A stretch of 64,000 nt of DNA from Altibacter sp. (GTDB lineage: Bacteria > Bacteroidota > Bacteroidia > Flavobacteriales > Flavobacteriaceae). The position numbers and the translations under genes were made by a program. Numbering within the stretch: the stretch's first letter is position 1; each line of letters starts with the position of its first letter. Shown here piece after piece: positions 26,151 to 35,168 of this stretch. The stretch is taken from contig NZ_JAIOHK010000035.1 in assembly GCF_019913785.1 (NCBI RefSeq), positions 1-64,000 of the forward strand. Direction: 5' to 3'. The notes below the pieces were generated by a model. The model made no database searches. It was not told the DNA's origin and saw only the letters and a list, made by a program, of their open reading frames with translations.

Positions 26151-26167
26151 TCTTTAAACACAAGCAC

Positions 26168-26704
26168 ATGAAAAAGTTAGCAATAGTAATCGCCCTAATA
26201 TGTACTCCGCTCGTTGGGTTTTCACAGACCTTCGATTCGTTCGAAGATGAAAAAGACGTGAGCTCGGTCATCGTTACCAAAAATATGTTTAAGCTCTTGA
26301 GCAAGATAGATCTCGAATCCAATGATCCTGAAGCACAAGAGTATATGGAACTGGTCAACAATCTTGATAATATTAAGATTTACACCACAGAAAACCCTGA
26401 AGTCGCCGCTCGTATGAATACGGCAGTTACAAATTATGTAAGCAAGTCGAAAGCATTGAGTGAGTTAATGCGTGTAAAAGACGACGGTAAGAATATCAAG
26501 TTCTATTCGAAAGAAGGTAAGAATGAAAATTTCGTTAGCGAGTTGTTAATGCACCTAGACGGCAATGTAGACGGTAAAAAGATGACCGTTATTATGAGTA
26601 TTACAGGAAACATCGATCTAAAGAAAATATCTAAACTTACACAGGACCTGAAGGTTCCCGGAAGTGAAGAGTTGAAGAATATTGATAAAAAGAAAAAGTC
26701 GTAA
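26168..26704 (+). CDS. DUF4252 exported protein
   Basis: A 178-residue protein with a signal peptide ending at GFSQ (residue 19) and a DUF4252 body: KDVSSVIVTKNMFKLLSKIDLES, then KALSELMRVKDDGKNIKFYSKEGKNENFVSELLMHLDG. The family is restricted to Bacteroidota and is usually in ECF sigma operons, with unknown function. A related gene follows 1 base after its stop. Confidence 0.82.
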   Translation: MKKLAIVIALICTPLVGFSQTFDSFEDEKDVSSVIVTKNMFKLLSKIDLESNDPEAQEYMELVNNLDNIKIYTTENPEVAARMNTAVTNYVSKSKALSELMRVKDDGKNIKFYSKEGKNENFVSELLMHLDGNVDGKKMTVIMSITGNIDLKKISKLTQDLKVPGSEELKNIDKKKKS

Positions 26705-26705
26705 C

Positions 26706-27263
26706 ATGGTACTTTCAAGATATTTAATTCCGCTGGCTATAGTAGCACTGGCATTGTTTGGATGCAATAGTGAATCCTCACTGCAACGATACCTGGTGGA
26801 CAAACAAGAAGACAATAACTTTGTAAAAGTAGATCTGGCAACCAGTTTACTGCAAAGCGAGAACGCCGACTTTACCCAAGAGGAACAGGATATACTCAAT
26901 ACGGTTAAGAAAATAAACGTGGTGGCTTACCCTAAGAAAGCGGAGAATATGGCCGAATATGAGGCTGAAAAGGACAAACTGAAGAAGATAATTGGTCAGG
27001 AGAAATACAAGACCTTGATTAAGTATGGCTCTAACAATAAGGGTGCAACGCTAAAGTATTTAGGTGAGGAAGATGCAATTGACGAGTTAATCGTCTTTGC
27101 CAGTGATGACGATCGAGGATTTGCCGTATTTAGATTGTTAGGAGATAATATGCGTCCGGACAGTATGCTCAAGCTGATGAATTCTATTGACAATGGCGAT
27201 ATAGATGCTTCAAAACTTAAAAGTATTGGAGAATTATTCAATACAAAGGGCGACAGTATTTAA
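26706..27263 (+). CDS. DUF4252 lipoprotein
   Basis: Starting at 26706 gives MVLSRYLIPLAIVALALFGC, a lipoprotein signal with Cys20. The in-frame start at 26682 overlaps the previous gene and adds a weaker signal. The body (FAVFRLLGDNMRPDSMLKLMNSIDNGDIDASKLKSIGELF) resembles the DUF4252 pattern of the preceding gene, so the two are probably divergent paralogues. It is the last gene of the sigma operon, ending at the terminator at 27281. Confidence 0.75.
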   Translation: MVLSRYLIPLAIVALALFGCNSESSLQRYLVDKQEDNNFVKVDLATSLLQSENADFTQEEQDILNTVKKINVVAYPKKAENMAEYEAEKDKLKKIIGQEKYKTLIKYGSNNKGATLKYLGEEDAIDELIVFASDDDRGFAVFRLLGDNMRPDSMLKLMNSIDNGDIDASKLKSIGELFNTKGDSI

Positions 27264-27280
27264 GCAAGTACTGCTCAATA

Positions 27281-27310
27281 AAAAAAGCCTCCCAAATGGA
27301 GGCTTTTTTA
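27281..27310. terminator. Bidirectional intrinsic terminator
   Basis: GCCTCC/GGAGGC (27287-27292 with 27298-27303) is flanked by six A residues on the left and T residues on the right, so it can serve the ECF operon on the plus strand and purB on the minus strand. It overlaps the purB stop codon. Confidence 0.85.
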
Positions 27311-28651
27311 TATTCCGGTATAATTGGCCGGGCTAATCGCCCTCATTTCATTTTTAATGGCTTCGGAAACATCCAAGATCTCAATAAAATCGGCTATAGA
27401 TTTTTGAGTAATGGCTTCGTTAGTACGTGTTAATCCTTTCAAGGCCTCATAGGGATTTGGATAGGCTTCACGGCGAAGAATGGTTTGGATCGCTTCGGCC
27501 ACAACGGCCCAGTTGTTCTCCAAATCTTCGGCAATCTTGGATTCGTTCAATAGTAATTTGTTCAAACCCTTTAAGGTAGACTGAAAAGCGATTACGGTAT
27601 GTCCCACGGGAACTCCAATATTACGCAACACCGTGCTGTCCGTTAGGTCACGCTGCAATCGGCTAATGGGAAGTTTTGCTGAAAGATGCTCAAAAAGGGC
27701 ATTCGCAATTCCCAAATTCCCTTCGCTGTTTTCGAAATCGATAGGATTCACCTTATGTGGCATGGCACTGGAACCCACTTCGCCTTTTTTAATTTTCTGC
27801 TTAAAATATTCCATGGAAACATAGGTCCAGATATCTCGATCCAGATCTATCAAGATATTGTTGATGCGCTTTAAGGTATCGAATAGAGCCGCCATATGGT
27901 CGTAATGCTCTATTTGTGTAGTTGGAAACGAATGGTGCAAGCCTAGCTTTTCTTGTACGAATTGTGTTCCGAAGGCTTTCCAATCGATATTGGGATAGGC
28001 CACCTTATGTGCGTTAAAATTTCCGGTGGCACCCCCAAACTTGGCGGCACTTTTAATATCGTTCAACAGATCAAACTGTTCTTGCAGTCGCACCACAAAG
28101 ACTTCGATTTCTTTTCCCAAACGGGTTGGAGAGGCCGGCTGCCCGTGTGTACGTGCCAACATAGGGATATTGGCCCATTCTTGGGATAATTCGGCTAACT
28201 TATCTTTTACAGCAAATAATTGAGGCACGTATACCTCATTCATGGCATCTTTCAGAGAAAGCGGAATGGCCGTATTGTTAATGTCCTGTGAAGTAAGTCC
28301 GAAGTGAATAAACTCTTTGTATTTCTGAAGTCCTAACGCATCAAACTTTTCTTTAATAAAGTACTCTACGGCCTTCACATCGTGATTGGTGACTTTCTCA
28401 GTTTCTTTGATTAGGATGGCATCCTGCACCGAAAATTCCAGATATAAGGCACGGAGGTCCGAAAAAAGCTGTTTGTCAAATTTATTTAGTTGCGGTAACG
28501 GAAGTTCCACCAAGGCAATAAAATACTCAATTTCAACCTGTACGCGATATCGAATGAGTGCTTCTTCCGAAAAGAATGGAATGAGCGCAGCGGTCTTTGT
28601 GGCGTATCTGCCATCGATGGGTGAAATTGCTTGTAATGCGTTGGTTGTCAT
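27308..28651 (-). CDS. purB: Adenylosuccinate lyase
   Basis: A 447-residue fumarase/aspartase-superfamily enzyme that cleaves SAICAR and adenylosuccinate in purine synthesis. Signature segments are TSQDINNTAIPLSLK, ARTHGQPASPT and the superfamily motif SSAMPHKVNPIDFE. Length matches E. coli PurB. A hypothetical gene of the same strand lies upstream, with 94 bases between them. Confidence 0.96.
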   Translation of the reverse strand: MTTNALQAISPIDGRYATKTAALIPFFSEEALIRYRVQVEIEYFIALVELPLPQLNKFDKQLFSDLRALYLEFSVQDAILIKETEKVTNHDVKAVEYFIKEKFDALGLQKYKEFIHFGLTSQDINNTAIPLSLKDAMNEVYVPQLFAVKDKLAELSQEWANIPMLARTHGQPASPTRLGKEIEVFVVRLQEQFDLLNDIKSAAKFGGATGNFNAHKVAYPNIDWKAFGTQFVQEKLGLHHSFPTTQIEHYDHMAALFDTLKRINNILIDLDRDIWTYVSMEYFKQKIKKGEVGSSAMPHKVNPIDFENSEGNLGIANALFEHLSAKLPISRLQRDLTDSTVLRNIGVPVGHTVIAFQSTLKGLNKLLLNESKIAEDLENNWAVVAEAIQTILRREAYPNPYEALKGLTRTNEAITQKSIADFIEILDVSEAIKNEMRAISPANYTGI

Positions 28652-28745
28652 GCGTATAATTTTGATGGTTCTCCGCGCTTTTCCTACGCAGAAGAAAGTG
28701 GCAAAGATACTAATTTGTTGGTAGTTTTACAGCAGTAATGCGGAC

Positions 28746-29312
28746 TTATTGCTTACTAATTTTCTTCAAGACTTGTTTCCCTCTTGCCTTATAGGCAGGA
28801 CTATTTTCATGGATGTTTTCTGAGATGATCGCGTGTAGTTCGAGATGGATCCAATCGAATTCGGTCCCTAAATAAAACAAGGTGGTCATAGCATACACTT
28901 TGCAGGCGACTTTTTGATCGGAAATCAACCAGTCAAAGCAACATGTAGTCATCACTTCTTTATGATCTGAAGTAAGCAGTTTAAGAAGCCTTGGCTCTTT
29001 GTGTTTGTAATAAGAAACCGCAAGCATTTCACAAATTTTAGCCAAGGGCCGAAGCGCCTGATCCCGGTATACCGTGGGTAGATCCTTAAAAAATCGATCG
29101 AGGTACGGATGCAACAATCCGAGTTGTTCAATACAAACAAATTCTAAAATCCAGGTTGCCCGATACGATAATTCGGTTTCAATTTGAAAGCAATGATCTA
29201 GCAACTCAGGAAAGGTTTCAGGATGGTCCAATACCCATATAGCTACATCGAGGCGAGATTGTCGATAGGCCTTGGTATTTTTGAGTTTATCTAAAAGTAT
29301 TTCAGAAGCCAT
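28746..29312 (-). CDS. HEAT-like alpha-helical protein of unknown function
   Basis: A 188-residue all-helical protein with repeat-like helices (SRLDVAIWVLDHPETFPELLDHCFQ; ATWILEFVCIEQLGLLHPYLDRFF; VACKVYAMTTLFYLGTEFDWIHLELHAII). Similar proteins next to purB in flavobacteria are sometimes labelled 'adenylosuccinate lyase' in error; no lyase motif is present. Its start overlaps the sirtuin gene by 11 bases. Confidence 0.65.
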   Translation of the reverse strand: MASEILLDKLKNTKAYRQSRLDVAIWVLDHPETFPELLDHCFQIETELSYRATWILEFVCIEQLGLLHPYLDRFFKDLPTVYRDQALRPLAKICEMLAVSYYKHKEPRLLKLLTSDHKEVMTTCCFDWLISDQKVACKVYAMTTLFYLGTEFDWIHLELHAIISENIHENSPAYKARGKQVLKKISKQ

Positions 29313-29991
29313 CTTTCCAATCTTTTAACAACCCAATCGCTTTGGGCAAACCGGTAGTGGCCTTTTCAGCAAAAACAGTGATACGTTCGTTCGAATTCAT
29401 GGATGGTTTCGGATCGATAAAATAGATTGGTGCAGTATACGGAGCAAACTCAACAAGTCCCGCTGCCGGATATACCTGCATGGAGGTGCCAATAATTATA
29501 ATGGTATCTGCCTCCTGAACAATCTGAATGGCTTCTTCCATCATAGGAACCGGCTCCCCAAACCAAACAATATGAGGTCTCAGTTGATAGTTGTTTTTGC
29601 ATAGGTCACCCACACAGAGATCGGTTCGCCAATCTAAAATGTTATTTTCGTTGTAGGTGCTCCTTACTTTTAACAACTCGCCGTGTAAATGAACCACCTG
29701 TGAACTGCCGGCACGTTCGTGTAAATCGTCTACATTTTGAGTGATGATGCTTACTTCGTGCAGGGTTTCCAGTTTGGCTAGCGCTATATGCGCGCTATTG
29801 GGCGCCACCTGCAACAATTGTTTTCGTCTTTGATTATAAAAATCGAGTACGAGTTCAGGATTGCGTTCAAATCCTTCCGGAGATGCCACGTCCATTACGT
29901 TATGACCTTCCCAGAGGCCATTGCTGTCACGAAATGTATTGAGTCCGCTTTCGGCACTCATTCCGGCCCCTGTAAGTACTGTAATTTTCAT
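29302..29991 (-). CDS. NAD-dependent protein deacylase, sirtuin family (CobB-like)
   Basis: A 229-residue sirtuin with GAGMSAESGLNTFRD (NAD site), ITQNVDDLH and the catalytic His103 in HLHGE. The Y52-x-x-R55 pair in FYNQRRKQ is the SIRT5-like signature for acidic acyl groups such as succinyl-lysine. Most class III sirtuins carry four zinc cysteines; here only C126 and C131 are present, so the zinc ribbon seems lost or reduced. It is the first gene of a transcript running through the helical protein. Confidence 0.88.
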   Translation of the reverse strand: MKITVLTGAGMSAESGLNTFRDSNGLWEGHNVMDVASPEGFERNPELVLDFYNQRRKQLLQVAPNSAHIALAKLETLHEVSIITQNVDDLHERAGSSQVVHLHGELLKVRSTYNENNILDWRTDLCVGDLCKNNYQLRPHIVWFGEPVPMMEEAIQIVQEADTIIIIGTSMQVYPAAGLVEFAPYTAPIYFIDPKPSMNSNERITVFAEKATTGLPKAIGLLKDWKDGF

Positions 29992-30066
29992 TTTCTGAAT
30001 TTTTTCACTAAGAATATGACAATCCTTCCTAACTTTATCGATGAAAGCTAAAATTACTTATTTCTG

Positions 30067-30726
30067 TTGGATAAACAACTTTTTGACTATTTACAAACCT
30101 TACTGACCGACCGACGAAGAACGCTATTTAAAGAGGTGTTGGCGCAGCGTACACGGCATTTTACCGTGGTGACCGAAGACGTTTATCAATTGCATAATTC
30201 CAGTGCCGTAATGCGCAGTTGCGATGTGTTTGGAATTCAGGACCTACACGTGGTAGAAGAGAAATACGGTAAGAGGATTGACAAGGAAATAGCCATGGGC
30301 GCCCAAAAATGGGTGAGCTTGCACCGTTACGATTCAATTCGAGCATGTATTTCAACGCTTCGTGAGCGGGACTACCAAATTATCGCCACCACGCCGCATG
30401 ATGGATCCACGCTGTTGCACGAATTCAATGTGGATAAAAAGAGCGCTTTTTTCTTCGGAAAGGAAAACGATGGTCTTAGTGATTTGGTGCTAAAAGAGGC
30501 CGATGGGGTGTTAAAGATACCTATGTACGGCTTTACCGAAAGTTTGAACATATCGGTCTCTGCTGCTATTATTTTGCAAGAAGTCGTTACGCGGATGCGC
30601 ATTGAGGAAGTGGCTTGGGAGCTTTCCGAAGCAGAAAAACTTGAAATCGAAATGGATTGGACCCAAAGAACCATTAAAAGTGCTCCCGAAATCATCGAAC
30701 GGTATTACCAAGAGAAAAATTCGTAA
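30067..30726 (+). CDS. trmH: tRNA (guanosine-18 2'-O)-methyltransferase
   Basis: A 219-residue SPOUT-class methyltransferase with the TrmH-type start QTLLTDRRRTLFKEVLAQRTRHFTVVTEDVYQLHNSSAVMRSCDVFGI, the knot motifs FFFGKENDGLSDLVL and IPMYGFTESLNISVSAAIIL. It methylates the ribose of G18 in the D-loop. Translation must begin at TTG 30067, since a stop codon lies six codons upstream and no ATG is available. The trailing RYYQEKNS ends the protein. Confidence 0.88.
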   Translation: MDKQLFDYLQTLLTDRRRTLFKEVLAQRTRHFTVVTEDVYQLHNSSAVMRSCDVFGIQDLHVVEEKYGKRIDKEIAMGAQKWVSLHRYDSIRACISTLRERDYQIIATTPHDGSTLLHEFNVDKKSAFFFGKENDGLSDLVLKEADGVLKIPMYGFTESLNISVSAAIILQEVVTRMRIEEVAWELSEAEKLEIEMDWTQRTIKSAPEIIERYYQEKNS

Positions 30727-30756
30727 TTTTATACAAATAACTAATCACTTATTGAA

Positions 30757-31287
30757 ATGATAGTCGTATACATTCTTCTAGGCATTCTTGCCTTACTGAT
30801 TCTCCTTGCAATTATAGCTCCAAAAGAATACGAATTTAAGCGAAGTATCATTATAGATAAACCGGTTTCTGAAGTATTTCAATACGTGAAACTGGTCAAG
30901 AACCAGGATTACTGGTCTCCATGGAAAAAACGAGACCCGAATATGAAACAATCGTTTACCGGCACCGACGGGACTATCGGATTTATTTCGAAGTGGGAAA
31001 GTGACCACAAACAGGTAGGTGCAGGAGAACAGGAAATAAAAAATATAATCGACAAGGAGCGTGTAGAGACCGAATTGCGATTTCTAAAACCATGGAAATC
31101 GGTGAGTAATGCCTACTTGATCACAAATGGGGTTGATGACTCCAAAACAGAAGTGATCTGGGGATTTAAAGGAGTTAACAAAGTGCCTTTCAATATTATG
31201 ATGCTCGTGTATAATATGGACAAGGCAGTTGGAAAAGATTTCGAAGAAGGCCTTACAAGCTTAAAGGAATTATTAGAACAAAAATAA
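30757..31287 (+). CDS. SRPBCC family protein with N-terminal membrane anchor
   Basis: A 176-residue protein with a membrane helix (VVYILLGILALLILLAIIA) and a START/Bet v1-like (SRPBCC) domain: EFKRSIIIDKPVSEVFQYVKLVKNQDYWSPWKKRDPNMKQSF, GTIGFISKWES, VIWGFKGVNKVPFNIMMLVYNMDKAVGKDFEEGLTSLKELLE. Such domains bind hydrophobic ligands; none is identified here. Next comes a VOC gene, 12 bases away. Confidence 0.8.
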   Translation: MIVVYILLGILALLILLAIIAPKEYEFKRSIIIDKPVSEVFQYVKLVKNQDYWSPWKKRDPNMKQSFTGTDGTIGFISKWESDHKQVGAGEQEIKNIIDKERVETELRFLKPWKSVSNAYLITNGVDDSKTEVIWGFKGVNKVPFNIMMLVYNMDKAVGKDFEEGLTSLKELLEQK

Positions 31288-31299
31288 AAAGGATTTATT

Positions 31300-31677
31300 A
31301 TGAAGCACAATACATTCGCTTGGATAGAAATTCCTGTGAACGATATGGCTCGGGCCTCAAAGTTTTACGAAAAGGTATTCAATGTTTCGTTGCAACAGGT
31401 AGATTTTGGAGGTATGTTGATGGCGTGGTTTCCCAATGCGGGAGAAGAAGCAACGGGAGCCACGGGTACGCTTATCAAACAAGAGAGTTATGTGCCAAGT
31501 ATGGAAGGCCCAATGGTGTATTTCTACAGCAAAAATGTCCAAAATGAACTTGATCGTGTGGTCGGAGCAGGGGGAGAGATTTATCAAGAAAAAACCATGA
31601 TTTCTCCAGATCATGGCTATATGGGCGTTTTTATCGATTCGGAAGGGAATCGCATTGCTTTACATTCGAAAGAATAA
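31300..31677 (+). CDS. VOC family protein (glyoxalase/bleomycin-resistance fold)
   Basis: A 125-residue single VOC domain: WIEIPVNDMARASKFYEKVFNVSLQ, the mid-strand GPMVYFYSKNVQNELDRVVGAGGEIYQEKTMISPDHGYMGVFIDSEGNRIALHSKE. Members bind metals at H/E positions of paired beta-alpha-beta modules. Here the first-strand histidine is not obvious (WIEI), so metal dependence is uncertain. Substrate unknown. In an operon with the SRPBCC gene. Confidence 0.82.
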   Translation: MKHNTFAWIEIPVNDMARASKFYEKVFNVSLQQVDFGGMLMAWFPNAGEEATGATGTLIKQESYVPSMEGPMVYFYSKNVQNELDRVVGAGGEIYQEKTMISPDHGYMGVFIDSEGNRIALHSKE

Positions 31678-31713
31678 TTTTCAACAGGAATAGCCAGATC
31701 TAACAACGTCAAT

Positions 31714-32286
31714 ATGCAGCTAGTTTTCGCAACCCACAACGAACATAAGTTTAAGGAAGTAAAAGCCTTATTGCCCCATCACTTAGAATTATTAAGCCTT
31801 AACGATATTGGTTGTAAGGAGGACATACCCGAAACAGCCGATACTATTGAGGGTAATGCTATTCTGAAAGCGAACTATGTGAAAAATGTGTACGGTTATG
31901 ATTGTTTTGCTGATGATACCGGACTAGAAGTTGCTATCCTTAATGGAGCCCCCGGAGTGTACAGTGCCCGATATGCAGGCCCGGAAAACAATGCCGAAGC
32001 CAATATGAAGAAATTGCTGGAAAAGCTCAAAGGAATTGAAACAAGAGACGCCCGATTTAAAACCGCCATCGCACTTACATTAAAGGGGGCACATACGGTA
32101 TTCCTTGGAATATGTGAAGGGTCTATTACCAAAATGCCTCGAGGATCGAAAGGCTTTGGCTACGATCCTATTTTTTTACCCAAAGGTCAATCTGAGACTT
32201 TTGCTGAAATGTCCCTGCTTCAAAAGAGTGAGATTGGACATCGCGGAAAAGCCATGCGACAATTGATTGAGTATCTTTCTGAATAA
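31714..32286 (+). CDS. rdgB: XTP/dITP diphosphatase (RdgB/HAM1)
   Basis: A 190-residue Ham1-family pyrophosphatase that removes ITP, dITP and XTP from the nucleotide pool. Motifs: FATHNEHKFKEV at the start, ETADTIEGNAILKA, FADDTGLEV, GAPGVYSARYAG and the C-terminal GSKGFGYDPIFLPKGQ ... HRGKAM. Length is normal. Stands on the same strand as the VOC gene. Confidence 0.93.
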   Translation: MQLVFATHNEHKFKEVKALLPHHLELLSLNDIGCKEDIPETADTIEGNAILKANYVKNVYGYDCFADDTGLEVAILNGAPGVYSARYAGPENNAEANMKKLLEKLKGIETRDARFKTAIALTLKGAHTVFLGICEGSITKMPRGSKGFGYDPIFLPKGQSETFAEMSLLQKSEIGHRGKAMRQLIEYLSE

Positions 32287-32358
32287 CAAGCTGGTAGCAG
32301 AAAACTTGACCATTTCATAAAAAACTCCCAACACACTCACAGAATTCAATTTAAAGAG

Positions 32359-32366
32359 TATCTTTG
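32359..32366 (+). promoter_or_regulatory. -7 box for the DEAD-box helicase gene
   Basis: TATCTTTG (TAnnTTTG) lies 102 bases before the start codon, implying a leader of about 95 nucleotides. Long leaders are common on cold-shock genes, but no known motif was recognised within it. Confidence 0.45.
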
Positions 32367-32467
32367 CCGCTTGAAAATCCTCAGGGTGAGGTAGTACTGT
32401 AAGGAGTGATAAGGTTTATTTGTCGTGTTCGCTTCAGTAAGTACAAATAAACATTTTAGCACATTCT

Positions 32468-34303
32468 ATGTCTACATTTACATCGTTAGGCCTTAACGAG
32501 AATTTACTCAAGGCCATAACCGATATGGGTTTCGAAACCCCTTCGGAAGTACAACAAAAAACAATTCCACTTCTTTTAGAACGCGAAACCGATCTGGTAT
32601 CCCTAGCACAAACTGGAACCGGGAAAACGGCTGCCTTCGGATTTCCAATGCTGCAAAAGATTGACGCAGCAAGCAAAACCACTCAGGGACTTATCCTGTC
32701 ACCAACGCGTGAGCTGTGTATGCAGATCGCCAACGAAATGAACAGCTACGGAAAGTACGTCAAAGGTTTGAACGTGGTTGCTATCTATGGTGGTGCCAGC
32801 ATTTCCGAACAAGCAAAGCAAATTAAAAGAGGCGCGCAGATCATTGTGGCTACTCCGGGTCGTATGAAAGATATGATTGGGCGCAGAATGATCGATATTT
32901 CAAAAATTGAATACTGTGTTCTCGATGAGGCCGACGAAATGTTGAATATGGGCTTCTATGAAGATATCACCGAAATCCTTTCCCATTCACCCGAAAGCAA
33001 GAGTACCTGGTTGTTTAGCGCGACTATGCCAAAGGAGGTGGCTTCCATTGCAAAGAAATTTATGCACACCCCGGTCGAAATTACCGTGGGATCTAAAAAC
33101 GTAAGCACCAATACGGTTTCACACGAATACTACTTGGTGAATGCTCGCGATCGCTACGCTGCTTTAAAAAGATTGTGCGACGCCAATCCCGATATCTTTT
33201 CGGTGATATTTTGTCGTACAAAACGGGATACGCAAAAAGTAGCCGAGCAACTGATTACCGATGGTTATAATGCCGCTGCCCTGCACGGAGATTTAAGTCA
33301 GAATCAACGAGATATCGTGATGAAATCTTTCCGTAACCGTCAAATTCAGATGCTGGTAGCGACCGATGTGGCTGCGCGTGGAATCGATGTGGACGATATA
33401 ACCCATGTGATCAATTACCAATTACCCGACGAGATTGAAACCTATACACACCGAAGCGGACGTACAGGACGGGCCGGTAAGAGTGGTGTTTCTATAGTCA
33501 TTGTTTCTAAGAGTGAAGTGCGAAAGATTCACAGTATTGAGAAGATGATTCAGAAGAAATTTGAGCAGAAAGACATTCCCGGTGGCATGGAGATATGTGA
33601 AGTACAATTGTTTCATTTGGCCAACAGCATAAAAAATACAGAGATCAACCACGAGATTGATGCGTATTTACCCAATATCAATGAAGTGCTAGCCGATTTC
33701 AGTAAGGAAGAGTTGATCAAGAAAGTCTTTACGGTTGAGTTTACCAGATTCTACAATTATTACAAAAAGACGAAAGATTTAAACACCCTAAGCGGTGGAA
33801 ATGTGGACTATGCCGAAAGTGACGGAAAAGACTCTACGCGGTATTTTATAAATATTGGTGCGAAGGATGATTTCGATTGGATGACCTTAAAGGATTTCCT
33901 TCGTGATTTATTAGACCTTCAGAAGGACGATGTCTATAAAGTAGATGTAAAGGACTCCTTTTCATTTTTCAATACCGATACCGTGCATCAGGAATTGGTA
34001 ATGGGTGTTTTTAACGACTTTAAATTGGACGGTAGAAACATATCGATTGAAATTTCTAAAGATAGAGGGGGTCGTGGAAGATCCGGTGGCGGTAGAGGCC
34101 GCAGTGATAGAGACCGTGGTGGAAGAAGTAGCAGTCGCAGTGGCGGCGGATTTAAAGGAAAGAGTAGCGGTGGAGATAGAGGCGGCTTTAAAAAGCGTTC
34201 CGAATCGGGAGATGATCGTCCAAAATTTGCCGGAAAAAGCCGAAGAAGAAATGAAAAGCCTAAAAATGCAGGAACCGGAGGTAAACGGCGTCGCAGAAGT
34301 TAA
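32468..34303 (+). CDS. DEAD/DEAH box RNA helicase with DbpA-like RNA-binding domain and RG-rich tail
   Basis: A 611-residue helicase with Q-motif GFETPSEVQQ, AQTGTGKT (47-54), DEAD in VLDEADEML, SAT, ARGID and HRSGRTGRAG. A C-terminal RNA-recognition-like domain (about 475-540; FINIGAKDDFDWMTLKDFL) resembles the DbpA C-terminal domain. The final 70 residues are low-complexity RG/GRG/SGG repeats (GGRGRSGGGRGRSDRDRG...) and lysines. It likely aids ribosome assembly and RNA unwinding. The RG tail may promote RNA-dependent condensation. The long leader agrees with cold-shock regulation. Confidence 0.92.
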   Translation: MSTFTSLGLNENLLKAITDMGFETPSEVQQKTIPLLLERETDLVSLAQTGTGKTAAFGFPMLQKIDAASKTTQGLILSPTRELCMQIANEMNSYGKYVKGLNVVAIYGGASISEQAKQIKRGAQIIVATPGRMKDMIGRRMIDISKIEYCVLDEADEMLNMGFYEDITEILSHSPESKSTWLFSATMPKEVASIAKKFMHTPVEITVGSKNVSTNTVSHEYYLVNARDRYAALKRLCDANPDIFSVIFCRTKRDTQKVAEQLITDGYNAAALHGDLSQNQRDIVMKSFRNRQIQMLVATDVAARGIDVDDITHVINYQLPDEIETYTHRSGRTGRAGKSGVSIVIVSKSEVRKIHSIEKMIQKKFEQKDIPGGMEICEVQLFHLANSIKNTEINHEIDAYLPNINEVLADFSKEELIKKVFTVEFTRFYNYYKKTKDLNTLSGGNVDYAESDGKDSTRYFINIGAKDDFDWMTLKDFLRDLLDLQKDDVYKVDVKDSFSFFNTDTVHQELVMGVFNDFKLDGRNISIEISKDRGGRGRSGGGRGRSDRDRGGRSSSRSGGGFKGKSSGGDRGGFKKRSESGDDRPKFAGKSRRRNEKPKNAGTGGKRRRRS

Positions 34304-34379
34304 AAATTGCTTAAAACTGATTTTCGTCAAACTTTAGGTCTTTTTTATCGTCTATATTGTAACTCGATTTCCTTATGCT

Positions 34380-35165
34380 ATGAGAAACATTATATTCCTT
34401 TTATTAGTTGTTAGTGTCAACTTATCCTGGTCGCAGGAATCCTTAGTGCAACCGCCACTGATTAAAGGAAAGGTGCTCAACGATGCCAATAACGACCCCT
34501 TGGAGAATGTGAATATTGTCAACCTGAACAGCGTGGTAGGTGCTACTACCGATGAGAAGGGCGATTTTGAAATTCGTGCTGTGGTCAATGACACGCTGTA
34601 TTTTAGTTATTTGGGCTTTAAATCAATTCGGGTTCGCGTGACCAATGACTGGATGAAGTTTGGGGAGATTAAAATTAAGATGACTGAATTAGGAATCGCC
34701 TTGGAAGAAGTTGTGGTACGTCCTGTACAATTGACCGGTTATGTAGAAGTAGATGCTAAGACCATTCCTATTTACGATAATTACCGTTATCGAATTAGTG
34801 GGGTCAATACCGGTTACGAAGGAGGAAACCAACAACCGGGAGCGGTAAATAAGGTGCTCAGTGCTATTTTTAATCCGGCCGATTTCCTCTACAATGTCTT
34901 TGGCAAACGACCGAAGCAAATGCGGAAACTTCGTAAGATGAAGGAAGATGATGATATACGAAATCTGCTTCAAAGTAAATTCGATAGAGAAACCTTGATG
35001 GCCGTGCTTCAGTTGGAACGAGCCGATATTGATGAAATCCTTAATAAATGTAGCTATTCCAGCGACTTTATACGTACCGCAAGCGACTTACAGATCTTGG
35101 ATGCGATTAGCGAATGTTATGAAGAATATAAGGTGTTGAACAGAGGGAAAAGCAAGGGTAAATAG
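34380..35165 (+). CDS. Carboxypeptidase-like regulatory domain protein (CarboxypepD_reg-like, exported)
   Basis: A 261-residue exported protein. The signal peptide ends near SWSQ (residue 19). A CarboxypepD_reg-like beta-sandwich (about 30-110) reads IKGKVLNDANNDPLENVNIVNLNSVVGATTDEKGDFEIRAVVNDTLYFSYLGFKSIRV. The rest is charged and helical (KQMRKLRKMKEDDDIRNLLQSKF). Such proteins are often membrane or surface accessory factors in Bacteroidota. No TonB receptor part is attached, unlike SusC. It overlaps the next transcript by operon layout. Confidence 0.78.
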   Translation: MRNIIFLLLVVSVNLSWSQESLVQPPLIKGKVLNDANNDPLENVNIVNLNSVVGATTDEKGDFEIRAVVNDTLYFSYLGFKSIRVRVTNDWMKFGEIKIKMTELGIALEEVVVRPVQLTGYVEVDAKTIPIYDNYRYRISGVNTGYEGGNQQPGAVNKVLSAIFNPADFLYNVFGKRPKQMRKLRKMKEDDDIRNLLQSKFDRETLMAVLQLERADIDEILNKCSYSSDFIRTASDLQILDAISECYEEYKVLNRGKSKGK

Positions 35166-35168
35166 GGT

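Noticed and set aside
30001-30066. Upstream extension for trmH
   Set aside because: A TAA lies in frame at 30049 and no ATG or GTG follows before the TTG at 30067, so no longer protein is possible without a sequence error.
34005-34337. 110-residue Val/Glu/Ala-rich frame overlapping the helicase 3' end
   Set aside because: An alternate-frame reading of the RG-rich repeat codons; composition is explained by the helicase tail.
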